Assembly: GCF_014652655.1 (NCBI RefSeq) | Contig: NZ_BMZF01000007.1 | Location: 86,605 to 150,604 of the forward strand | Reading direction: 5' to 3' | From: Paramylibacter ulvae | Lineage (GTDB): Bacteria > Pseudomonadota > Alphaproteobacteria > Rhodobacterales > Rhodobacteraceae | Length of the DNA: 64,000 nucleotides | Shown: positions 17,838-25,758 of the stretch, in pieces | Position numbering within the stretch: the stretch's first letter is position 1 | How the letters are laid out: every line of letters begins with the position of its first letter | Notes under the pieces: generated by a model | The model's database searches: none | Told to the model about the DNA's origin: nothing | Seen by the model: the letters and a program-made list of their open reading frames with translations, nothing else | Translations under genes and position numbers: made by a program

Positions 17838-18422
17838 ATGACCAAAACAATTTTGAATATTAGCGCATCAAGCCGCACCGAAACATCCGTATCACGCCAA
17901 ATGGCCGATCGCCTGATTGGCAAGATTTCCGCCAATGGTGACACAATCGTGCAACGCGATACAACAAACGGCCTATCAATCATCAGCGAAGATTGGGTCA
18001 ACGCCAATTTCACACCCGCTGATGATCGCACAGATGACCAAAAACAAATCTTGGCGCTTTCCGATAAATTGGTTGGCGAATTGCAAGATGCCGATACCAT
18101 CGTGATCAGCACACCGATTTATAACTTTGGCGTGCCTGCGGCCCTGAAAACATGGGTTGATCTGGTTGCACGCGCTGGCAAAACATTCCAATACACTGCA
18201 AACGGACCAGAAGGATTGCTCGCTGGTAAACGCGCCATCGTATTGGTCGCATCAGGCGGCGTGCCAATCGGTGCTCCTGTTGATCACGCAACACCCTATT
18301 TGAAAACATTCTTGGGCTTTATCGGCATCACAGATGTGCAAATCATCGGTGCTACAGGTTTGAACATGGATGCAGAAGGCGCAATAGCCGCTGCCAACGC
18401 TAAAATCGACGCTGCTGCCTAG
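17838..18422 (+). CDS. FMN-dependent NADH:quinone/azo reductase (flavodoxin-like fold)
   Basis: A 194-residue AzoR-type protein. The N-terminal phosphate loop ILNISASSRTETSVSRQ (residues about 4-20) and the FMN-contact segment STPIYNFGVPAALKTWVDLV (about 91-110) define it. It would reduce quinones to hydroquinones, and azo dyes in vitro, as oxidative-stress protection. AAAGGA precedes the ATG. It stands alone: divergent from the lipoprotein operon and followed by a strong hairpin. Confidence 0.9.
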   Translation: MTKTILNISASSRTETSVSRQMADRLIGKISANGDTIVQRDTTNGLSIISEDWVNANFTPADDRTDDQKQILALSDKLVGELQDADTIVISTPIYNFGVPAALKTWVDLVARAGKTFQYTANGPEGLLAGKRAIVLVASGGVPIGAPVDHATPYLKTFLGFIGITDVQIIGATGLNMDAEGAIAAANAKIDAAA

Positions 18423-18428
18423 CGTCGC

Positions 18429-18466
18429 ATATCGGGCCCGCTTGCCCCCTTTCGCGGGCCTGATAT
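18429..18466 (+). terminator. Long GC-rich hairpin after the azoreductase gene (possible terminator without T-tract)
   Basis: A 13-bp stem (18429-18441 pairs with 18454-18466, one mismatch) with a 12-nt loop starts 7 bp past the stop. No run of T follows, so termination may be rho-assisted, or the hairpin may protect the 3' end of the mRNA. The rest of the 18423-18678 gap shows no ORF or RNA gene I can recognise; the ffh promoter should lie there. Confidence 0.55.
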
Positions 18467-18678
18467 ATTCCAATCTGCGCCCTGCACTGCGCGACTTGAC
18501 TCTGTGCAAATTCACCCCTAAACACCCCTCAAATTCAAAGAAGTGCCAATGCTTCTGGTCTTATGGGTCACTCCCAAAGATCGCCACCAGTCAGCGAGTA
18601 TCGCCCACTGGTGCATTTTGCGTTTGGCGCTTGTGATGTTTAAACGGGGTGCGCCCCACGGCTGAAAGGGCCAGCGAG

Positions 18679-20184
18679 ATGTTCGAGAATTTATCCGACC
18701 GCCTATCTGGCGTCTTTGATAAGCTAACAAAACAAGGCGCTTTGTCTGACGAGGATGTCTCCGTCGCCCTGCGCGAGGTTCGCGTTGCACTGCTCGAGGC
18801 CGACGTTTCACTGCCCGTTGCACGCGAATTTATTAAGGCCATCCAAGAAAAGGCCACTGGCCAATCGGTAACAAAATCCGTCACACCGGGCCAACAGGTT
18901 GTGAAAATTGTTCACGATGAATTGGTACATTTTCTGGCGGGTGACGATGCGAATGCGGGCGAATTAAAAATTGATTCCCCACCTGCACCGATCTTGATGG
19001 TTGGTTTACAGGGGTCTGGTAAAACCACGACCACCGCCAAATTGGCAAAACGCCTTAAAGAAAAGAACAAGAAAAAAGTTCTGATGGCGTCGCTTGACAC
19101 CAACCGCCCCGCGGCGATGGAACAATTGGCGATTTTGGGTGGCCAAATCGGCGTTGATACCCTGCCAATTATCAAAGGCGAAAACGCGGTCACAATCGCT
19201 AAACGCGCAAAACAACAAGCAACCCTTGGCGGTTACGACGTTTATATGCTCGACACTGCAGGTCGCTTGCACATCGATGATGCCTTGATGAACGAGGTCC
19301 AATCCGTTCGCGACGTTGCAACACCGCGCGAAACATTGTTGGTGGTTGATGGCCTCACCGGCCAAGATGCGGTGAACGTCGCCAAAGAATTTGACGAAAA
19401 GGTCGGCGTTTCTGGCGTGGCCCTGACCCGTATGGATGGCGATGGTCGCGGCGGTGCGGCCTTGTCCATGCGCTATGTCACAGGCAAGCCCATTAAATTT
19501 GTCGGTCTTGGCGAAAAAATGGATGCGTTGGAAGAATTCCACCCGGAACGTATCGCTGGTCGCATTTTGGGCATGGGCGATATCGTATCGCTGGTGGAAA
19601 AGGCCCAAGAAACAATCGAGGCTGAACAAGCCGAACGCATGATGAAACGGTTCAAAAAGGGCCAATTCAACATGAACGATTTGAAAAGCCAGCTTGAACA
19701 AATGCAAAAAATGGGCGGCATGGAAGGCGTCATGGGCATGATGCCGGGCATGAAAAAAATGGCTGGCAAAATCGAAGACGCTGGCTTTGACGACAAAATG
19801 ATCAAACGCCAAATCGCGTTGATCCAATCCATGACCAAAATGGAACGCGCCAATCCCCAAATCATGCAGGCCAGCCGCAAAAAACGCGTGGCCAAGGGTG
19901 CTGGCCAAGACGTATCCGATTTAAACCGTCTTTTGAAAATGCAGCGCCAAATGGGCGACATGATGAAAAAGATGGGTAAAATGGGCAAAGGTGGGATGAT
20001 GAAACAGGCCATGAAAGGCATGTTTGGCAAAGGTCCCCAAGTGCCCGGTGGTATGCCCGATATGGGCGACATCGATGAAAAACAATTGCAAGAAGCAGCG
20101 AAAAAAATGGGTGGCGGCCTGCCTGGCTTGGGCGGCGGTCTACAACTGCCCCCTGGCCTGTCTGGATTTGGTAAGAAAAAATGA
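18679..20184 (+). CDS. ffh: Signal recognition particle protein Ffh
   Basis: A 501-residue SRP54 homologue. It has the N domain (residues 1-85), G domain with P-loop GLQGSGKTTT (109-118), DTNRPAAMEQL, DTAGRLHID and TRMDGDGRGGAAL, and a Met-rich M domain from about 330 that binds 4.5S RNA and signal sequences. The C-terminus carries a long Gly/Met/Pro-rich tail ending in a basic GFGKKK. It targets ribosomes making membrane proteins to FtsY. The start MFENLSDRLSGVFDKL (ATG 18679) is the family start; the frame extends ten codons further. It is first gene of a run into translation genes. Confidence 0.97.
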   Translation: MFENLSDRLSGVFDKLTKQGALSDEDVSVALREVRVALLEADVSLPVAREFIKAIQEKATGQSVTKSVTPGQQVVKIVHDELVHFLAGDDANAGELKIDSPPAPILMVGLQGSGKTTTTAKLAKRLKEKNKKKVLMASLDTNRPAAMEQLAILGGQIGVDTLPIIKGENAVTIAKRAKQQATLGGYDVYMLDTAGRLHIDDALMNEVQSVRDVATPRETLLVVDGLTGQDAVNVAKEFDEKVGVSGVALTRMDGDGRGGAALSMRYVTGKPIKFVGLGEKMDALEEFHPERIAGRILGMGDIVSLVEKAQETIEAEQAERMMKRFKKGQFNMNDLKSQLEQMQKMGGMEGVMGMMPGMKKMAGKIEDAGFDDKMIKRQIALIQSMTKMERANPQIMQASRKKRVAKGAGQDVSDLNRLLKMQRQMGDMMKKMGKMGKGGMMKQAMKGMFGKGPQVPGGMPDMGDIDEKQLQEAAKKMGGGLPGLGGGLQLPPGLSGFGKKK

Positions 20185-20696
20185 GCCACGTCATCGAAAC
20201 CGAACGCCTGATTTTGCGTGCACCCGTGGCCAAAGACTGGGATCAATTCCAGCCATTTGCCATGTCTGAACGTGCTGTTGGTATTGGTGGCCCGCATGAT
20301 CTGGGCAAAGCGTTTCGTACATTCGCCGCTGAAATCGGCCATTGGGAAATTCGTGGTTACGGAATGTTTGCCGTGACCGAGCGTGGCAATGGCACTGCAC
20401 TTGGCCTGATCGGGCCATGGTATCCCGCCGATTGGCCAGAAGCCGAATTGGCATGGATGGTTTGGGGCCAATCAGAGGGCAAAGGCATCGCCTATGAGGC
20501 CGCCGCCGCAACTCGCGATTTTGCATTTGATGTATTGGGCTGGGATACGGCAGTTTCTTATGTTGGGCATGGCGTTGATCGTTCCGCCGCTTTGGCGCGT
20601 CGCTTGGGCGCTGAAATTGATACGCTTGCAGCCACACCAAATGGCAAACCGTGTCAGGTTTTCCGCCATCCAAACCCAAAACAGGTGGCCGCATGA
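20181..20696 (+). CDS. GNAT-family N-acetyltransferase
   Basis: A 171-residue RimJ/RimL-type acetyltransferase. It begins with the usual IETERLILRAPVAKDWDQF and has WMVWGQSEGKGIAYEAA as its acetyl-CoA loop (family Q/R-x-x-G-x-G/A). The acceptor, a protein N-terminus or small molecule, is unknown. The start overlaps the ffh stop by four bases (ATGA), so it is translated with ffh. Homologues sit at this place in related genomes as I recall, hinting at a ribosome or secretion link that is inference only. Confidence 0.88.
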   Translation: MSHVIETERLILRAPVAKDWDQFQPFAMSERAVGIGGPHDLGKAFRTFAAEIGHWEIRGYGMFAVTERGNGTALGLIGPWYPADWPEAELAWMVWGQSEGKGIAYEAAAATRDFAFDVLGWDTAVSYVGHGVDRSAALARRLGAEIDTLAATPNGKPCQVFRHPNPKQVAA

Positions 20697-20751
20697 TGTC
20701 CGCCAGTTGCCATACGGATGTCCGACGCTTGTCCGACGCATGTCCGACAGC
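20697..20751. repeat. Tandem repeat with 11-bp period between GNAT and chorismate mutase genes
   Basis: TGTCCGAC occurs at 20719, 20730 and 20741, exactly 11 bp apart. A TGTCCG copy at 20697 and a degenerate TGCCATAC at 20708 keep the same register, giving five units. The last unit is the odd palindrome TGTCCGACA. The array starts right after the GNAT stop and ends 28 bp before the chorismate mutase start. Confidence 0.75.
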
Positions 20752-20778
20752 CGCCATTTGCGTTTACGGAGCTTTGTC

Positions 20779-21075
20779 ATGACACCTGATCAAAAACGCG
20801 CCGCAGAAATTTTGGCAGGTCACCGCGAAAGCATCGACCGCCTTGATGCGATCCTGATTTACACATTGGGTGAACGTTTCAAACACACTCAGGCCGTGGG
20901 CCAGCTCAAGGCCGAACACGCCCTGCCCCCATCCGACCCCGCGCGCGAAGCGCAACAAATCGATCGTTTGACAGATCTGGCAAATCGCGCCGATCTCGAC
21001 CCGAAATTCGCCAAGGAATTTTTAAATTTCATCATTAGCGAAGTAATACAACACCACAAGAAACACCAAGAATAA
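20779..21075 (+). CDS. Chorismate mutase, AroQ class
   Basis: A 98-residue all-helical enzyme converting chorismate to prephenate (phenylalanine and tyrosine synthesis). It shows the AroQ pattern: HRESIDRLDAILIYTLGERF, an active-site Lys in VGQLKAEH, then DPAREAQQIDRL and FLNFIISEVIQHH. The start ATG 20779 has ACGGAG upstream and gives the usual length of 90-100; the longer same-frame ORF runs through the repeat and GNAT region and is rejected. A free-standing monofunctional mutase in an ffh-rpsP cluster is common in this lineage. Confidence 0.9.
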   Translation: MTPDQKRAAEILAGHRESIDRLDAILIYTLGERFKHTQAVGQLKAEHALPPSDPAREAQQIDRLTDLANRADLDPKFAKEFLNFIISEVIQHHKKHQE

Positions 21076-21115
21076 CAGGGGCTTGCCCCGTTAATAGCTT
21101 TTAGGAGAAAACATC

Positions 21116-21529
21116 ATGGCTATGAAAATCAGACTCGCCCGCGGCGGTTCAAAAAAACGTCCTTTCTATCGCGTTGTTGCAGCAGACAGCCGCATGCCAC
21201 GCGATGGTCGTTACATCGAAAAATTGGGCACATATAACCCATTGTTGCCAAAAGACAGCGAAGAGCGCGTGCAATTGAACATGGAACGCGTGAAATATTG
21301 GTTGGGCGAAGGTGCACAACCATCAGACCGCGTACGTCGCTTCCTAGAGGCCGCTGGCGATCTACCAAAAACAGAACGCAACAACCCAAACAAAGCGAAA
21401 CCAGGCAAAAAAGCCCAAGAACGCCTTGACGAAAAAGCAGCAGCAGCCGAAGCCGCAGCAGAGGCCGCAAAGGCACCTGCCGAAGCACCTGCTGAAGAAG
21501 CACCAGCCGAAGAAGCCGCTGCTGAATAA
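21116..21529 (+). CDS. rpsP: 30S ribosomal protein S16
   Basis: A 137-residue protein. The S16 core ([34 protein letters not shown]) fills residues 3-85. An Ala/Glu/Pro tail of about 40 residues ([18 protein letters not shown]) follows, a low-complexity extension seen in alphaproteobacteria. AGGAGAAA precedes ATG 21116; the internal ATG at 21122 is the conserved start in other species. It is followed 23 bp later by bluB. Confidence 0.96.
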   Translation: MAMKIRLARGGSKKRPFYRVVAADSRMPRDGRYIEKLGTYNPLLPKDSEERVQLNMERVKYWLGEGAQPSDRVRRFLEAAGDLPKTERNNPNKAKPGKKAQERLDEKAAAAEAAAEAAKAPAEAPAEEAPAEEAAAE

Positions 21530-21552
21530 ATTGTTCATTTCGGGGGAATGTC

Positions 21553-22182
21553 ATGCGTGAATTTTCAGCGGCATTTCAAACCGAATTGATGGAATTGTTG
21601 AAGTGGCGCCGCGATGTGCGCCACTTCAAAACCGACCCTATCCCCCTTGATTTATTACAAAAATGTTTGAACGCATTTCAAACATCGCCTTCTGTTGGCC
21701 TGTCGGAACCGTGGCGCATTGTGCGCATCACATCACCCGAACGCCGCGCACAGGCCTTGGATAATTTCACCATCGCAAATGCCGATGCACTTCGTGGATA
21801 CAGCGACGAGCGGGCGAAAACCTATGCTTCATTAAAGCTGTCAGGCATGCGTGATGCCCCCGAACAACTCGCTATATTTTGCGATGAATCCACGCTGAAG
21901 GGCGCGGGATTGGGAGCACAATCCATGCCCGAAATGCGCCGCTATTCTGTGGTTGCCGCGATCATGAATTTTTGGCTGGTCACACGGGCAAACGGATTGG
22001 GGCTTGGCTGGGTTTCGATTCTTGATCCAGAACAGTTGCGCCGCGATCTGGACGTGTCCAATGATTGGGCATTGGTCGCATATCTGTGCGTTGGCTGGCC
22101 TGAACATGAAACGCTGACACCCGAACTGGAAACTGTTGGCTGGGAAACACGTGCACCCGAAATCACACTGATTGAAAAATAA
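21553..22182 (+). CDS. bluB: 5,6-Dimethylbenzimidazole synthase (BluB)
   Basis: A 209-residue flavin-destructase of the nitroreductase fold that turns FMNH2 into the lower ligand of vitamin B12. Supporting features are RRDVRHFKTDPIPLDLL at the N-terminus, SVGLSEPWRIVRI, and the central LVTRANGLGLGWVSILDP typical of BluB. A generic nitroreductase is the alternative, but RRDVRHF and SVGLSEPW favour BluB. It sits among ribosome genes (rpsP upstream, rimM downstream) with no other cobalamin gene in the window and no B12 riboswitch visible in the 23-bp gap. Confidence 0.88.
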   Translation: MREFSAAFQTELMELLKWRRDVRHFKTDPIPLDLLQKCLNAFQTSPSVGLSEPWRIVRITSPERRAQALDNFTIANADALRGYSDERAKTYASLKLSGMRDAPEQLAIFCDESTLKGAGLGAQSMPEMRRYSVVAAIMNFWLVTRANGLGLGWVSILDPEQLRRDLDVSNDWALVAYLCVGWPEHETLTPELETVGWETRAPEITLIEK

Positions 22183-22250
22183 ATCATCATTTCAATCACG
22201 CGCCAATCACAGTATGAAAAACCCAAATAGATTTAAAAGGCAATGACGAC

Positions 22251-22763
22251 ATGACCGCACAAGACCGTATTTGCATTGGCGCAATCCAAGGCGCGTTTGG
22301 CGTGAAAGGCGAAGTGCGCATCAAAAGCTTCTGCGCCGATCCCGCCGCAATTGGTGATTATGGTTTGCTCACGAACGAAGATGCCACGATGAGCTTTGAT
22401 CTGCGCATCGTTGGTCAGATTAAAAACGGTTTTTCAGCACGCATCAAAGGTGTGCAATTCAAAGATCAGGCCGATGCGTTGAACGGCACCACATTATGGA
22501 TCGCACGTGATGCATTGCCTAATTTGCCCGACGATGAATATTACCATTCTGATCTGATCGGGTTGGATGTGTTTGATACGGGCGGCGAAAAAATTGGACG
22601 CGTGATTGGTGTGCATGATCATGGTGCAGGCGATATTCTGGAAATCAGCACCCCCAAAACAAAATCGAATGTGGCACTTTTGCCATTCACAAAGGCGGCC
22701 GTGCCGACCATTGATTTAGCAACCAAACGCATCATCGCCGACCCACCCGAAGGCGTGTTTTGA
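22251..22763 (+). CDS. rimM: Ribosome maturation factor RimM
   Basis: A 170-residue 16S processing factor that binds S19 during 30S assembly. The N-terminal RimM domain opens with ICIGAIQGAFGVKGEVRIKSF, and the PRC-barrel half has YYHSDLIGLDVFDTGGEKIG and ALLPFTKAAVPTIDL. It ends three bases before trmD, the near-universal partner order. The 68-bp gap after bluB may carry a promoter; none is obvious. Confidence 0.96.
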   Translation: MTAQDRICIGAIQGAFGVKGEVRIKSFCADPAAIGDYGLLTNEDATMSFDLRIVGQIKNGFSARIKGVQFKDQADALNGTTLWIARDALPNLPDDEYYHSDLIGLDVFDTGGEKIGRVIGVHDHGAGDILEISTPKTKSNVALLPFTKAAVPTIDLATKRIIADPPEGVF

Positions 22764-22766
22764 TTC

Positions 22767-23573
22767 ATGGCCGATAAACCCAGCAAATCCCATGGCCGCC
22801 TTGCTGTGCGCCCAACGTTGAAACCGACCGAGCTGATGACAGACCGCCCCGATCTTGCGGGGGCCTGGAAAGTGAAAATCGTAACCTTGTTTCCCGAAAC
22901 TTTCCCAGGTGTTCTGGGTAGCTCGCTCACCGGTAAGGCATTGCAAGATGGTTTGTGGCAATTGGAAACAATCGAATTGCGCGGCTTTGGCATTGGCAAA
23001 CACAAAGATGTGGATGCCAAACCAGCGGGCGGTGGCGCGGGCTTGGTTTTAAAACCCGATGTTGTTGGCCCCGCAATGGAACAGGCGCGTCGGGGAACAC
23101 CCCTTAATCCCAACGCTTGGCCCGTGATTTACATGTCACCGCGCGGCAAACCATTCACCCAAAAAATGGCGCAAAATTTCGCCAAAGCCGAAGGCATGAC
23201 CGTGTTGTGCGGGCGGTTTGAGGGTGTCGATGAACGCGTGTTGGAAGAATACAATATCCAAGAAGTTTCCATCGGTGATTTTGTCCTCACTGGCGGTGAA
23301 ATTGCCGCGCAGGCCATGATCGATGCAACCGTGCGTTTGTTGCCAAATGTGTTGGGCAACGCGGATTCCACGGTTGAAGAAAGCTTTTCCAACGGTTTGT
23401 TGGAACATCCACAATATACCAAGCCCACGGAATGGAAGGGCCGCAAAATCCCCGAAGTTCTGCAATCTGGCCATCACGGCAAGGTTGACGCATGGCGGCG
23501 CGAACAATCGGAAAAAATCACAAAAGAACGCCGCCCCGATTTATGGGCCGCACATTTGGACAAAGAGGATTAG
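22767..23573 (+). CDS. trmD: tRNA (guanine37-N1)-methyltransferase TrmD
   Basis: A 268-residue SPOUT enzyme. The catalytic body starts at VKIVTLFPETFPGVL. The trefoil-knot SAM site holds YMSPRGKPFTQKMAQ, CGRFEGVDERVLEE and SIGDFVLTGGE, and VLQSGHHGKVDAWRRE follows. It methylates G37 to prevent frameshifting. It has an N-terminal extension of about 35 residues (MADKPSKSHGRLAVR) before the conserved start; an internal start is possible but none with a good ribosome site was found. It is cotranscribed with rimM. Confidence 0.96.
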   Translation: MADKPSKSHGRLAVRPTLKPTELMTDRPDLAGAWKVKIVTLFPETFPGVLGSSLTGKALQDGLWQLETIELRGFGIGKHKDVDAKPAGGGAGLVLKPDVVGPAMEQARRGTPLNPNAWPVIYMSPRGKPFTQKMAQNFAKAEGMTVLCGRFEGVDERVLEEYNIQEVSIGDFVLTGGEIAAQAMIDATVRLLPNVLGNADSTVEESFSNGLLEHPQYTKPTEWKGRKIPEVLQSGHHGKVDAWRREQSEKITKERRPDLWAAHLDKED

Positions 23574-23576
23574 CCG

Positions 23577-24722
23577 ATGCAAATCCGAAGCCCTTGGCGC
23601 GCTGTTAGTGCGATGTTTATTCTAAACGGTGGGCTTTACGGCGTTTGGGCATCGCGCATTCCAACACTGGCAAATCTGCATGAATTGGGTGCATCCGCGC
23701 TGGGTTTATTATTGCTAGTAATGGCCGCGGGTGGACTGGTTTCGTTTTCCATCGCTGGGCGCGCTGCCGATCATTTTGGCGCAAAATATGCAAGCATTTA
23801 TGGTGGTATCGGTTGCGTATTGGGCTTGATCGCCGTTGCAATCAGCCCAAATATTTTCACCCTTTCCATCGCTGTGTTTTTGTTTGGTGGCTTTTTAGGC
23901 GGCACAGATGTTGCCATGAATGCATGGGCCGCAGAGGTGGAACGCAGCGCAAAACGCCCGATGATGGCCAGTTTTCACGCGATGTTTAGCCTTGGTGCTG
24001 GCATCGGTGCCAGCAGCGGATTTTTCGCCGCCAAACATGCAATGCCCTTGGCCGCGCATTTTTCAATTGTTGGCATTGTATTAGGTACCACCACTTTGTG
24101 GTTTGCAATGATCGCGTGGCAACCAAGCAAGCGGCGATCAGAAAACAAACCAAGCATGATCGCATTCCCCAGAGGGGTTTTATTGATCGTGGCGCTGATC
24201 GCGTTTTGCTGTTCCATCGGCGAAGGTGGTGTCGCGGATTGGAGCGCCTATATTCTGGTGGAAATGACGAATGCAACCGAATCCTCCGCCGCATTGGGAT
24301 ACACCGCATTTTCAATCACCATGGTGATCGTGCGCCTGATGGCGGATCGTTTGGTGGTTCAAATCGGTGCGGTGAATGCCGCGCGTGCGGCGGGAATTTT
24401 CGCCATGGTCGGTGTGATTTTTGTGGTTATGCCAGGTGCATATATCCCCGCGCTCATTGGGTTTGCGCTTATGGGGGTTGGTTATGCGGTTGTGATCCCA
24501 TTGGCGTTTTCACGCGCGGCAAATGAACCATCCATGAACCAAGGGGCAGCGATTGCCAGTGTGGCAACGCTTGGTTACGGCGGCATGTTGATCGGCCCAC
24601 CTGTGATCGGTTTTTTAGCAGAGCTGACAAATATCCGCTTTAGTTTCGGAATTTTGGCGGTTTTGGCAGGTTTTATCGTCTATTTCGCGGGTTTCTTGGA
24701 ACAACGCGAAACTTCGGCGTGA
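23577..24722 (+). CDS. Major facilitator superfamily transporter (YbjJ-like)
   Basis: A 381-residue protein with about 12 membrane segments. GLYGVWASRIPTLANLHELG near the N-terminus and GFLGGTDVAMNAWAAEVE (motif-A-like region) resemble the YbjJ/FucP-type MFS branch. The substrate is unknown. It starts three bases after trmD, so it is probably read in the same transcript, interrupting the usual trmD-rplS adjacency. The rplS gene downstream has its own promoter. Confidence 0.85.
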   Translation: MQIRSPWRAVSAMFILNGGLYGVWASRIPTLANLHELGASALGLLLLVMAAGGLVSFSIAGRAADHFGAKYASIYGGIGCVLGLIAVAISPNIFTLSIAVFLFGGFLGGTDVAMNAWAAEVERSAKRPMMASFHAMFSLGAGIGASSGFFAAKHAMPLAAHFSIVGIVLGTTTLWFAMIAWQPSKRRSENKPSMIAFPRGVLLIVALIAFCCSIGEGGVADWSAYILVEMTNATESSAALGYTAFSITMVIVRLMADRLVVQIGAVNAARAAGIFAMVGVIFVVMPGAYIPALIGFALMGVGYAVVIPLAFSRAANEPSMNQGAAIASVATLGYGGMLIGPPVIGFLAELTNIRFSFGILAVLAGFIVYFAGFLEQRETSA

Positions 24723-24727
24723 AACAC

Positions 24728-24756
24728 TTGATTGATCCTGCGATTCACCATATAGA
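24728..24756 (+). promoter_or_regulatory. Sigma-70-type promoter for rplS-rpmE
   Basis: TTGATT (24728-24733), a 17-bp spacer and TATAGA (24751-24756) match the housekeeping consensus well. Transcription would begin near 24763-24765, giving an rplS leader of about 255 nt. Confidence 0.7.
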
Positions 24757-24763
24757 GCGCCCA

Positions 24764-25018
24764 CTTGGTATGGAAGAATCGCATTCCTCCACATCATAGG
24801 CCACTGAAATTTGAGGGGTCGTTTGCATTTGGGCTTTCTTCTGCCCCGATAACAAATGAATTTGCGCATCGTGTACCCGATAATAACAATGGCCGAAAAC
24901 ACGAAACGTCGACCTGTATCTCTGGTGGGCTTACAGCAATGTAGGGACCCAAGCGAAGACCAAGAGCCCTGAGGACGGAAAATCACATCGCCATTCAGGC
25001 GGGCAAAAGGAAAACGTT
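24764..25018 (+). other. Long structured 5' leader of rplS
   Basis: About 255 nt without an ORF I would defend. It holds several self-complementary segments: an imperfect hairpin centred on GAAT-CGC-ATTC near 24780, GGGC-8 nt-GCCC near 24835, CTGTA-TACAG arms near 24920-24940, and CGCC-ATTCA-GGCG at 24989-25001 just before the ribosome site AAAGGA. It could be an autoregulatory r-protein leader; I cannot match it to a named RNA family. Confidence 0.45.
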
Positions 25019-25390
25019 ATGAACTTGCTAGCACAGCTTGAAGCTGAACAAATCGCAAGCCTTGGCAAAGATATCCCTGACTTCAAAGCAGGTGATACCG
25101 TGCGCGTAGGCTACAAAGTGACCGAGGGCACGCGCTCTCGTGTTCAAAACTACGAAGGTGTATGCATCGCGCGTCAAGGCGGCGACACGATTGCGGCATC
25201 TTTCACAGTTCGCAAAATTTCATTTGGTGAAGGCGTGGAACGTGTGTTCCCACTGTATTCAACAAATATCGACAACATCGAAGTTGTTCGCCGTGGCCGT
25301 GTGCGTCGTGCGAAACTTTACTATCTTCGTGATCGTCGTGGTAAATCTGCGCGTATCGCAGAACAAACCAACTACAAGCCTAAGAAATAA
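25019..25390 (+). CDS. rplS: 50S ribosomal protein L19
   Basis: A 123-residue subunit-interface protein. Diagnostic segments are [52 protein letters not shown] and [18 protein letters not shown]. It has its own promoter and a long leader although trmD and rimM lie upstream. rpmE follows 12 bp later. Confidence 0.97.
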   Translation: MNLLAQLEAEQIASLGKDIPDFKAGDTVRVGYKVTEGTRSRVQNYEGVCIARQGGDTIAASFTVRKISFGEGVERVFPLYSTNIDNIEVVRRGRVRRAKLYYLRDRRGKSARIAEQTNYKPKK

Positions 25391-25402
25391 GGACCTGTTG
25401 AT

Positions 25403-25624
25403 ATGAAAAACGATCTGCACCCAGATTACCACACAATCACAGTTAAGCTAACTGATGGTTCAACATACGAAACACGTTCAACATACGGCAAAGAAGGCGA
25501 CGTTTTGGCGCTGGATATTGACCCGTCTGCGCACCCAGCATGGACTGGTGGCAACCAGAAATTGATGGATGCTGGCGGCCGTGTTTCCAAGTTTAAGAAA
25601 AAATACGACGGTTTGGGCTTCTAA
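25403..25624 (+). CDS. rpmE: 50S ribosomal protein L31
   Basis: A 73-residue protein with the L31 start [25 protein letters not shown] and the end [10 protein letters not shown]. It lacks the CxxC zinc motif, so it is the non-zinc (C-) form, as usual in alphaproteobacteria. It is last gene of the rplS unit, with a strong terminator 22 bp downstream. Confidence 0.95.
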   Translation: MKNDLHPDYHTITVKLTDGSTYETRSTYGKEGDVLALDIDPSAHPAWTGGNQKLMDAGGRVSKFKKKYDGLGF

Positions 25625-25646
25625 GCTTACACCACATTATTTCGCG

Positions 25647-25677
25647 AAACGCCGTCCCGATTTGGGGCGGCGTTTTT
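25647..25677 (+). terminator. Rho-independent terminator after rpmE
   Basis: AAACGCCG-T-CCC-GATTT-GGG-G-CGGCGTTT followed by TTCG. The stem is eleven pairs with one internal T/G, ending in a T run. Confidence 0.9.
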
Positions 25678-25758
25678 CGTTTGAAGGATGCGTTTGTCTG
25701 TTGATCTCGTACCCGCCATAGCGCACATATGGCACAGAATTTTGACAGCGAGGGTTAC

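Noticed and set aside
18423..18678. Search for a 4.5S RNA gene next to ffh
   Set aside because: The long hairpin at 18429-18466 lacks the conserved SRP RNA helix 8 pattern (GGAA tetraloop with the AGCA/GUCAGG internal loop), so no ffs gene is called.
19006..20471. Long minus-strand ORFs (about 300 codons) opposite ffh
   Set aside because: They are mirror frames of the Met/Gly/Lys-rich ffh coding sequence; they show odd His/Phe-rich or Pro/Ile-rich composition, no ribosome sites and no recognisable domains.
21420..21529. Repeated GCAGAAGCC/GCACCTGCC-like units at the end of rpsP
   Set aside because: These encode the Ala/Glu/Pro low-complexity tail of S16; they are codon-level repetition, not an independent DNA repeat.
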